Source: Burkholderiaceae bacterium
Lineage (GTDB): Bacteria; Pseudomonadota; Gammaproteobacteria; Burkholderiales; Burkholderiaceae
Length of the DNA: 12,474 bases
NCBI GenBank assembly: GCA_017998575.1
Contig: JAGOCV010000095.1
Span: 1-12,474, forward strand
Direction: 5' to 3'
Part shown: positions 5,962-11,845 of the stretch, piece by piece
Numbering within the stretch: the stretch's first letter is position 1
Layout: each line of letters begins with the position of its first letter
The notes under the pieces: generated by a model
Databases searched by the model: none
Seen by the model: only the letters and a program-made list of their open reading frames with translations
Told to the model about the DNA's origin: nothing
Program-made: the position numbers and the translations under genes

Positions 5962-7317
5962 TCACGCGGGAAGCAGCGGCCGGACAAATTCCGCTGCCAC
6001 AGCGCGGTTGGTGGAGGCCAGCACGCGGAACTCCTGCGCCACGGTGCCATCGGCGTCGCCACGCTCGACTTCCGTCCAGAACCACTGCGCTGCTTCCGCC
6101 GCACGTGCCCACACTTCCGGACGTGCCCCAATGCTCCCGATCTTGGGCTCTATAGGGAGCAGGTCAGGATCAATGCCACCCCCGATTGATGCATAGCGCA
6201 TTGGCAATATGTCGTACGCAGGTGCCACCCCGAGGTACTCGCCATCGTCGTCGATGAGCAGAGAGAGGTTTTCAAAATGACGATCCGAATTTCCAATCAG
6301 TTCGCTAAAAGCTGCCATCACGTCAATGCGTCGTGCATCGTTAGCGCTCAGGTACTTCGCCTTCTCGCATCGCGCGGCAAACTCCGGCCACGTGTCTCGA
6401 CTGCCAAAAAATTCGTCGTCCACCGCACCTGCCGAGAGCATGCCCACGCGCCCGGAGCGCCCGACGCGGTCGAACCGCTGGACCTCCAGAAACACATAGT
6501 CCTGCGCCAATAACAACCGAGTAGCGGAAGTGGCGACATCCACTCGCTCCAACGCACGAAGCGCGAGATGTTCAAGCGGCAGCAAATCGCCCATGCGGCT
6601 GCCCCGCTTCGCGAATTTCACGATCACATGCCCCACATCCGGGGAGAGGCTCAGGAACTTGGGCTGCTCGCCGCCAGCGCTGGATCCGTATGAGGCTTCC
6701 CGCAACTGGCTAGCCATAGCGACATAGTGCTCCAGTTGGTCCGGAACGGGTGCGTCCTCCACCCCAAGCTCCATCTCCTTCTGAAGCGACAGGCCGCCGT
6801 AGATCAGGTTACCCGGGAGGTTGAGTCCGCGAGAGAACAGGTAAGCGATCTTGTGCTCATCACCCCAGTCCTTGAGGCTTTCGGGCAATGGCATTTCTTG
6901 CGCAGCCGCATGCGCAACTTGCCGCCCCAGGAAGCCGGAGGGCGAGGCGAACAGCATGTATGGGGGCAAGCCCGCGTATAGCCGCGTCGAGGGTTTGCCC
7001 ACGCGTGCATGTTCGACCGTGCCACCACCGCTGAGAAACTCAACATCGGCGTACGGCGCCATCGCGCCCGCCGCGGTCACCCGGTAGATCGTTTGCCTCG
7101 CATTCAGTCCTCCAGGCAGGACCCGCAGCAGACCGTACTTCGGGGTGCGCTCGCCGCTGACGCGAAATGCTGTGAAGTGGTCAGGCGCTGTCCGGATCAC
7201 CCTCGACAGCGTAGGCTGCGATACCCCCATCGCCTGCATCAGTTGCCGCGCCGATAGCGGCTCATGCCGCAGCAGTCGCTCAAGATCGCTACGGCGCCGA
7301 GCAGGATCAACGGTCAT
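5962..7317 (-). CDS. hipH: HipA-family kinase/toxin of the stand-alone YjjJ (HipH) type
   Basis: A 451-aa protein, close to the length of E. coli YjjJ. The N-terminus has a helix-turn-helix (LSARQLMQAMGVSQPTLSRV, 21-40), typical of YjjJ and absent from classical HipA. The kinase core follows: SSAGGEQPK (212-220), with S213 in the place of the HipA autophosphorylated serine; VIVKFAK with K234 as likely ATP-binding lysine; LEVQRFDR (277-284); GNSDRHFEN (342-350) with catalytic D345; and PAYDI (366-370) with metal-binding D369. All key residues are present, so it looks active. HipA kinases phosphorylate aminoacyl-tRNA synthetases and cause growth arrest; the YjjJ target is less clear. No hipB-like gene is adjacent. 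The region is visibly more AT-rich than its neighbours, suggesting acquisition. I chose the ATG at 7317; the frame stays open to an ATG at 7494, but the extension lacks protein-like features and spans the promoter. Confidence 0.9.
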   Translation of the reverse strand: MTVDPARRRSDLERLLRHEPLSARQLMQAMGVSQPTLSRVIRTAPDHFTAFRVSGERTPKYGLLRVLPGGLNARQTIYRVTAAGAMAPYADVEFLSGGGTVEHARVGKPSTRLYAGLPPYMLFASPSGFLGRQVAHAAAQEMPLPESLKDWGDEHKIAYLFSRGLNLPGNLIYGGLSLQKEMELGVEDAPVPDQLEHYVAMASQLREASYGSSAGGEQPKFLSLSPDVGHVIVKFAKRGSRMGDLLPLEHLALRALERVDVATSATRLLLAQDYVFLEVQRFDRVGRSGRVGMLSAGAVDDEFFGSRDTWPEFAARCEKAKYLSANDARRIDVMAAFSELIGNSDRHFENLSLLIDDDGEYLGVAPAYDILPMRYASIGGGIDPDLLPIEPKIGSIGARPEVWARAAEAAQWFWTEVERGDADGTVAQEFRVLASTNRAVAAEFVRPLLPA

Positions 7318-7353
7318 CGGATTGAATAGTTCGACGAATAGTTCGTTGAATTT
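7318..7353. repeat. 12-bp tandem repeats at the start of the hipH-like gene
   Basis: The units TTCGACGAATAG (7330-7341) and TTCGTTGAATTT (7342-7353) are in tandem, with a degenerate first copy at 7318-7329 ending TTGAATAG. GAATAGTTCG occurs exactly twice (7324-7333, 7336-7345). Each full unit contains a TTCGNNGAA dyad (7330-7338 and 7342-7350). The block lies between the likely -10 and the ATG, a classic operator position. Confidence 0.55.
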
Positions 7354-7379
7354 TAACGCTTGCTGGTTCGAGCGGTGAA
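7350..7379 (-). promoter_or_regulatory. Candidate sigma-70 promoter of the hipH-like gene
   Basis: On the minus strand TTCACC (7379-7374, 4 of 6 with TTGACA) and TAAAAT (7355-7350, 5 of 6 with TATAAT) are 18 bases apart. Transcription would start near 7343, giving a leader of about 25 bases made largely of the 12-bp repeats. This is the best complete promoter in the window. Confidence 0.45.
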
Positions 7380-7383
7380 CCAG
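7363..7383. promoter_or_regulatory. Perfect 7-bp inverted repeat over the hipH -35 region
   Basis: CTGGTTC (7363-7369) and GAACCAG (7377-7383) are perfect inverted copies with a 7-base spacer. They overlap the proposed -35 element, so a dimeric repressor bound here would block RNA polymerase. The HTH-carrying HipH-like protein itself is an obvious but unproven candidate. Confidence 0.4.
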
Positions 7384-7623
7384 GTACAGAAGCGAGCAGC
7401 GGGAGGAGGACGCAAGCGCAAGGCTCCGGGGTGGACGCCACAAAACCAGGGCGAGCGTGTGGGCGAAGGTGGAGCCTTCATCACACATCGCCACCGCTGG
7501 TGACCACTTGAACAGATGTTTTCCAGAGCTGTCGGCCCGTGCCCGCCGGCTACATGAAGCCCGCTGCCCCCGACGCGGCGCTCGCGTGGGGCCCCGGCAA
7601 GGCCAAGGCGTGACGATGCGCGG
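7384..7623. other. Intergenic stretch upstream of the hipH-like gene
   Basis: Together with the hipH promoter region this makes about 306 bp without a convincing gene. I searched both strands for small ORFs, including an antitoxin, and found only open frames without protein-like features: the upstream extension of hipH and shadows of the neighbouring MFS gene. No tRNA, intrinsic terminator or mobile element end is visible. Confidence 0.5.
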
Positions 7624-8880
7624 TCAGCGCTCGGGCGCTGCCATCGGCCAGAGGCGTGCCATGCAAAGGTACATCAATGAACCCAGCACCAGCGACGCGG
7701 CTGCGATGCCCAGGGCCCAGTCGAAGCCAATGGCGGGCGTGGGGCTGCGCGCCAGCAGCGCGGCCGTCATCGGCGGACCGGCGATCTGGCCGATGCCGTA
7801 CAGCGCGGTCAGCAGCCCCATGGTCGCAGCCGCCGATTGCGGACGGATGCGCCGCACCTCCACCAGCGCGAAGAACGTGATCACCGTGAACGGCAGGCCC
7901 AGCAGCAGGCTGCCGAGCGCGAAGCCCGCCAGGGTGGGCCAGAACAGGCTGGCCGCAATGCCTGCAGCCTGCATGAAATAGCAGCCGGCCAGCAGCACGC
8001 GCATGTCGCCCCGGAAGAGGGGGCGCGAGGCCGTCAGCGCGCCGATGACCACGCCCGCGCCGAACACCGGCCAGAACAGGTCCAGCCACGGCGAGCCGGG
8101 CAGGGCCTGGCGCGCGATGACGGGCAGGAAGGTGGCGGTGACGATGTAGCCGAAGCCGGCCAGTCCGTAGGCCAAGGCCAGCACGCCGATTTCGGTGCGC
8201 CCGTGCGCGGCGGGCGGGGTTGCCACCTGTGAGGCCGACGGCGATGCGGTTAGCGCTGGCGCGCCGTCCTGCGCCGAGAACACTGGCCAGACCAGGGCGG
8301 TCAGCACCACGGCCAATACGCCGAACACCACCCAGCCCGACCAAGCGGGCCAGTGCCAGGCCAGCAGGCCGCTGGCGATCACGCCACTCACCACGATGCC
8401 CGAGCCCGGTCCGACGAAGATCAGCGCTGCCATGTTGGGCACGCCCAGGCGGGCCAGTTGCGCCGAACACCAGCCCGAGGTGTAGACGAACACGAAGGCA
8501 CTGGCCACGCCCGAGGCGAAGCGCAGTGCGGGCCAGGCGGCGGGCAGGTGCAGCGACATCGCCAGTGTGAGCAGGCAGGTCGCCACCAGCCCTGCACGCA
8601 GCAGCTTCGTGGGGCGCGTCATGGCCAAGGGCGCTGCGCCGCCAGGACGCCGCCACTGCCAGGGCTGCAGCGTGCACAGCAGCGCGCCGACGAGATAACC
8701 CACGTAGTTGGCCGACGCCAGCCAGCTCGCGCCGGCCAGGTCGAGCAGGCCACCCTGCAACATCATCGGAAGAATGGGCGTGAAGGCGAAGCGGCCGATG
8801 CCCATGGCCGTGGCCAGCGCCAGTGCGCCAGCGGCGGCAATGCGCCACGGAGCGGGCGAAGGGGAAGTCATCGAGGACAT
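7624..8880 (-). CDS. YbfB/YjiJ-type MFS transporter
   Basis: A 418-aa inner-membrane protein with about 12 hydrophobic segments. The first segment contains GIGRFAFTPILPMM, followed by ASANYVGYLVGAL; these two blocks mark the YbfB/YjiJ branch of the major facilitator superfamily. The central loop (about 205-230) is polar and Ala/Pro/Ser-rich. The C-terminal half has LAYGLAGFGYIVTATFLPVIA and a glycine-rich ALYGIGQIAGPPM segment near the end. Transport substrates of this group are largely unknown. Start: ATG at 8880, or the in-frame ATG at 8871 three codons later; neither has a good ribosome binding site. It is divergent from the phoD-like gene over 93 bp, and its start codon lies in one arm of a 13-bp inverted repeat. 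Confidence 0.88.
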   Translation of the reverse strand: MSSMTSPSPAPWRIAAAGALALATAMGIGRFAFTPILPMMLQGGLLDLAGASWLASANYVGYLVGALLCTLQPWQWRRPGGAAPLAMTRPTKLLRAGLVATCLLTLAMSLHLPAAWPALRFASGVASAFVFVYTSGWCSAQLARLGVPNMAALIFVGPGSGIVVSGVIASGLLAWHWPAWSGWVVFGVLAVVLTALVWPVFSAQDGAPALTASPSASQVATPPAAHGRTEIGVLALAYGLAGFGYIVTATFLPVIARQALPGSPWLDLFWPVFGAGVVIGALTASRPLFRGDMRVLLAGCYFMQAAGIAASLFWPTLAGFALGSLLLGLPFTVITFFALVEVRRIRPQSAAATMGLLTALYGIGQIAGPPMTAALLARSPTPAIGFDWALGIAAASLVLGSLMYLCMARLWPMAAPER

Positions 8881-8939
8881 CGGCAGGAAGAGGGAGCGGG
8901 GAAAGCGCTGCCGACTATAGCCACGCGCCGATGTCCTCG
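8872..8939. repeat. Perfect 13-bp inverted repeat around the YbfB-type transporter start
   Basis: CGAGGACATCGGC (8872-8884) and GCCGATGTCCTCG (8927-8939) are exact reverse complements, separated by 42 bp. The left arm includes the transporter's ATG (8878-8880). The right arm lies just upstream of that gene's likely -10 (8914-8919) and in the leader side of the phoD-like gene. Thirteen perfect pairs in under 70 bp are unlikely by chance. Possible roles: paired operator sites or a hairpin. Confidence 0.6.
8914..8919 (-). promoter_or_regulatory. Candidate -10 of the YbfB-type transporter gene
   Basis: On the minus strand the hexamer reads TATAGT (5 of 6 with TATAAT), 33 bases upstream of the ATG at 8880, giving a leader of roughly 27 bases. 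No good -35 is visible at 17 bases; that position overlaps the right arm of the 13-bp inverted repeat. Confidence 0.35.
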
Positions 8940-8958
8940 CCCAGCCGGGGCTGCGCGT

Positions 8959-8964
8959 TATAAA
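8959..8964 (+). promoter_or_regulatory. Candidate -10 of the phoD-like gene
   Basis: TATAAA (5 of 6 with TATAAT) lies 9 bases before the ATG at 8974, so the mRNA would have a leader of only a few bases. No clear -35 and no PHO box-like repeat were recognised. Confidence 0.35.
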
Positions 8965-8973
8965 CCGCAACCC

Positions 8974-10536
8974 ATGCCCATCGATCGCCGACATTTGCTG
9001 CAACTGGCCTGCGCCAGCGCCACCGCGCTGTGGCTGCCGCGCAGTGCCTGGGCGGCCGCGCGCCTGCCTGCCCAGCCGTTCGCCCTGGGGGTGGCCAGCG
9101 GTTCACCCACGCATGACAGCGTGGTGTTGTGGACGCGCCTCGTCGATGGCGGACGGCCGCTTGTGGCCGGTCCGGTCACCGTGCGCTGGGAGATCGCCGA
9201 CGACGAGGCCTTCCACCGCATCGTGCGCCACGGCCAGGCGCAGGCCCTGCCCGAGCTGGCGCACGCCGTCCACGTGGAAGCCGAGGGGCTGGCCAGTGAC
9301 CGCTGGTACTTCTACCGCTTCATGACGGCCGGCGCGGTGAGCGCCACCGGCCGCACGCGCACCTTCCCCGCGCCGGGTGCGGCGGCGACCCGGCTGCGGC
9401 TGGCCTATGCCTCGTGCCAGCGCTGGGAGCACGGCCACTACGGCGCCTGGCGCCACCTGCGGACCGATGAGCCCGACGCGGTGCTGTTCCTGGGGGACTA
9501 CATCTATGAATACCCCGGCGCGAGCGATGCGGTGCGCAAGGTGCGCGGCGGCTGGACCGTCACGCTCGACGACTACCGCGCCCGCCACGCGCTCTACCGC
9601 AGCGATCCGCACCTGCAGGCGATGCACGCGGCGTGCCCGTGGCTCGTCACCTGGGACGACCACGAGGTGCAGAACGACCAGGCGGGCCGCACGCCCGGCA
9701 ACAGCGGCCCCGCGGGCGCCGACTACGCCGCCCGCCGCATTGCCGCCTACCAGGCCTACTACGAGCACCTGCCGTTGCGCGCGTCCGTGCTCACGCGCGC
9801 CATCGCCGGGTTGGCCAGCGGTGCCGAATTGCGGCTGTACGCGAGCGTGCGCTTCGGAACGCTCGCGGCGCTGCATCTGCTGGACGACCGCCAGTACCGC
9901 GATCCGCAGGCATGCACGCCGGGGGGGCGCTTCGGCGCGGGTGTGGTGGACACGGCGCAATGCCCTGAATGGAACGACCCGGCGCGAACGCTGCTGGGCG
10001 CGGCACAGGAGCGCTGGATCGACGCGCGCCTGGCCGAGCGCGGCGCCACCTGGAACGTGATCGGCCAGCAGACCCTGTTCGGCCGGCGCGATTTCGCGCC
10101 GGGCAAGCGCGAACTGCTGGCCAACGACGGATGGGACGGCTATCCCGCCGCGCGCGGCCGGATGCTGGCCGCGCTGCAACGCCACGGCACCGCCAACCCC
10201 GTGATCCTGGGTGGCGACATCCACCAGAACTGGGTGGGCCACGTGAAGGCCGACTATGGGCATGCCGACAGCCGCGCGTTGGGCGTGGAGTTCTGCGGCA
10301 CCAGCATCAGCTCGCGCGCCGGCACCAACGAGAAGCTGCCGCAGCGCCTGGCGGCCAATCCCCATTTCGTGTTCGCCGATGCCGAGCGGCGCGGCTACGG
10401 GCTCGTGGACTTCACGCCGCGCGGCCTGCTGACGACGCTGCGCACCGTCGATGACGTGACGCGCGAGGACACCGGCATCTCCACGCTCGCCCGCTTCGCG
10501 GTGCAAGCCGGGCGGCCTGTGCTCGAACCCGCCTGA
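8974..10536 (+). CDS. phoD: PhoD-family alkaline phosphatase/phosphodiesterase with Tat-like signal
   Basis: A 520-aa exported metallophosphoesterase. The N-terminus has DRRHLLQLA (4-12) with the twin arginines, a hydrophobic stretch and an A-x-A end near 26-28, fitting a Tat signal; PhoD enzymes are exported folded. The N-terminal beta domain spans about 35-130 (GVASGSPTHDSVVLWTR). The catalytic domain carries ASCQ (C148, the likely iron-ligand cysteine), GDYIYEY (174-180), WDDHEVQND (227-235), NVIGQQTLF, and GGDIHQNW (413-420), then EFCGTSISS. These are the Fe/Ca-binding motifs of the family, and length is normal. It releases phosphate from phosphomonoesters or diesters in the periplasm. 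The ATG at 8974 is fixed by the Tat motif, as the frame is open far upstream. No ribosome binding site is visible. It converges with serB across 54 bp. Confidence 0.92.
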   Translation: MPIDRRHLLQLACASATALWLPRSAWAAARLPAQPFALGVASGSPTHDSVVLWTRLVDGGRPLVAGPVTVRWEIADDEAFHRIVRHGQAQALPELAHAVHVEAEGLASDRWYFYRFMTAGAVSATGRTRTFPAPGAAATRLRLAYASCQRWEHGHYGAWRHLRTDEPDAVLFLGDYIYEYPGASDAVRKVRGGWTVTLDDYRARHALYRSDPHLQAMHAACPWLVTWDDHEVQNDQAGRTPGNSGPAGADYAARRIAAYQAYYEHLPLRASVLTRAIAGLASGAELRLYASVRFGTLAALHLLDDRQYRDPQACTPGGRFGAGVVDTAQCPEWNDPARTLLGAAQERWIDARLAERGATWNVIGQQTLFGRRDFAPGKRELLANDGWDGYPAARGRMLAALQRHGTANPVILGGDIHQNWVGHVKADYGHADSRALGVEFCGTSISSRAGTNEKLPQRLAANPHFVFADAERRGYGLVDFTPRGLLTTLRTVDDVTREDTGISTLARFAVQAGRPVLEPA

Positions 10537-10590
10537 GGGCGCCAGCCCGGGCAGTGCGACACGCGGGGCGCGCCGTGCCGCCAGCGGGCC

Positions 10591-11316
10591 TCAGCGCAGC
10601 ACTTCGAGCAGCCGGTCGAGCCCGCCGCTGTTGATCGCCACGTCGGCCTTCTCCCGCACGGCGGGCTTGGCGTGGTAGGCCACCGAGAGGCCGGCCACGC
10701 CCATCATCGGCAGGTCGTTGGCGCCGTCGCCCATGGCGATGGCCTGGCCAGGCGCGATGCCGAGCTTCTCGCAGGTCTCCAGCAGCGTGCGGCGCTTCTC
10801 GTCGCCATCGACGATGTCGCCCCAGGGCTGGTCGACCAGGTGGCCGGTGAGCACGCCATCGGCCACTTCGAGCACGTTGGAGCGCGCGTAGTCGATGTAG
10901 AGGCGGTCGCGGATGCGGTCGGTGAAGAAGGTGAAGCCACCTGAGACCAGCAGCACCTTGAGCCCGGCGTACTGGCATTTCGCCACCAGGGCAGCGGCAC
11001 CCGGGTTGAGCTGCAGGCGGTGGTGGTAGACCTGCTCCATGTGCGCCACGCTCACGCCCTTGAGCAGCGCCACGCGGCGGCGCAGGCTTTCCTTGTAGTC
11101 GGCGATCTCGCCACGCATGGCGGCCTCGGTGATGGCCGCCACCTCGGCCTTGCGGCCGGCGGCGTCGGCGATCTCGTCCACGCATTCGATGTTGATCAAC
11201 GTGGAGTCCATGTCGAAGGCGATGAGCTTGAAGTCCGCCAGCCGCAAGGGAGGTGCGATGCGCTGGACGACGAGGCCGGGGGCGTGTTCTTGCGGGGTGG
11301 CGGATGCGGTGGTCAT
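10591..11316 (-). CDS. serB: Phosphoserine phosphatase SerB
   Basis: A 241-aa cytoplasmic HAD-family phosphatase for the last step of serine synthesis, hydrolysing O-phosphoserine to L-serine. Motif I is FDMDSTL (34-40), with D35 the nucleophile and D37 the general acid/base. The cap region includes INIECVDEIAD (41-51), with the substrate-contacting E44. Motif II is LLVSGGFT (122-129), motif III is K174 in GDEKRRTLLE, and motif IV is MGDGANDLPMM (195-205). There is no ACT domain in front, unlike some longer SerB proteins; this short form is common in Burkholderiales. I chose the ATG at 11316 over an ATG at 11334, which adds only six residues. A GAAAAT hexamer lies 8 bases upstream. It is downstream of and parallel to mfd and the small exported gene. 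Confidence 0.94.
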   Translation of the reverse strand: MTTASATPQEHAPGLVVQRIAPPLRLADFKLIAFDMDSTLINIECVDEIADAAGRKAEVAAITEAAMRGEIADYKESLRRRVALLKGVSVAHMEQVYHHRLQLNPGAAALVAKCQYAGLKVLLVSGGFTFFTDRIRDRLYIDYARSNVLEVADGVLTGHLVDQPWGDIVDGDEKRRTLLETCEKLGIAPGQAIAMGDGANDLPMMGVAGLSVAYHAKPAVREKADVAINSGGLDRLLEVLR

Positions 11317-11324
11317 GGTGCGGG

Positions 11325-11330
11325 ATTTTC
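11325..11330 (-). promoter_or_regulatory. Possible -10 element of serB
   Basis: On the minus strand the hexamer GAAAAT (4 of 6 with TATAAT) lies 8 bases before the serB ATG, in the 37-bp gap after the exported protein gene. It suggests serB has its own promoter and an almost leaderless mRNA. No clear -35 is seen. Confidence 0.28.
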
Positions 11331-11353
11331 GCATCCGCGCGGCGGGCCATGTC

Positions 11354-11737
11354 TCAGCGGGCGCTGCCCACCTGGCGGCAGTAGGCCTCGGTGACGAAGC
11401 CGACAGCGGGCTCGGGAATGCCGGGCTGATGGTTGGAGCCCCGGAACTTCACCATCACCATGGGGCCGTACTTGCTGGGCATTTCTGTGGTTTCGACCTG
11501 GTAGCCGCCCGCGCGCAGGTGCGCGGCGAACGCCGAAGGCGTGCGGTAGGTGGTCAGCGAACGCAGCGCAGGATCGGCGTTGCCCCCGGCGGCGAACTGA
11601 TCGAGCGTGATGCAGCCGCCGTGCGCCATCGCTTGCCAGCGCTCGGTGGGCTGGGCTGCGAGCGGCGCGCTGCCCAGCAGCAGTGCAGCGCCGAAGGTGG
11701 CAGCCAGGAGTCGGGGGGAGGCAGCGGCGAGGTGCAT
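11354..11737 (-). CDS. Small exported protein of unknown function
   Basis: A 127-aa protein with a clear Sec signal peptide: a short N-region with R9, a hydrophobic core LLAATFGAALLLG (10-22), and a likely cleavage site after PLAA (25-28). The mature part of about 99 residues has two cysteines (C42, C120) that could form a disulfide joining its ends. It includes the segments LTTYRTPSAFAAHLRAGGY and a hydrophobic strand PMVMVKFRG (92-100). I do not recognise a family. Its position between mfd and serB suggests no function. The start at 11737 is supported by GGAG seven bases upstream (11745-11748 on this strand); an upstream in-frame ATG at 11800 would add residues that do not look like protein. 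Confidence 0.75.
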   Translation of the reverse strand: MHLAAASPRLLAATFGAALLLGSAPLAAQPTERWQAMAHGGCITLDQFAAGGNADPALRSLTTYRTPSAFAAHLRAGGYQVETTEMPSKYGPMVMVKFRGSNHQPGIPEPAVGFVTEAYCRQVGSAR

Positions 11738-11845
11738 GGAGGGGCTCCAAGTGTGGAAAGCCCCCGATCGTGCCGCGCCGCAGGGCGGTGTGCTTGACAT
11801 GCCAACGGACCCCTCATCCGTGGAGCGGACCCGCCGGTGCAGCGA
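11738..11845. other. Gap between mfd and the small exported gene
   Basis: These 108 bp contain a ribosome binding site for the exported gene at the left edge and a 7-bp direct repeat CGGACCC near 11807 and 11826. No convincing terminator after mfd is seen. Confidence 0.35.

Noticed and set aside
7318..7494. N-terminal extension of the hipH-like protein containing NELFVELFNP
   Set aside because: The repeated ELF residues are only the translation of the 12-bp DNA repeat; the extension spans the promoter and does not look like protein.
8353..8973. Upstream extension of the phoD-like reading frame by 207 codons
   Set aside because: It runs antisense to the YbfB-type transporter and would bury the Tat-like signal in mid-protein; the ATG at 8974 is the natural start.
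9103..10506. Open frame of 467 codons antisense to the phoD-like gene
   Set aside because: No motif, biased composition, and lies wholly opposite a well-supported phosphatase.
10537..10590. Possible bidirectional terminator between phoD and serB
   Set aside because: Several short GC palindromes (GCCCGGGC, GGCGCGCC) but no stable stem followed by T residues on either strand.
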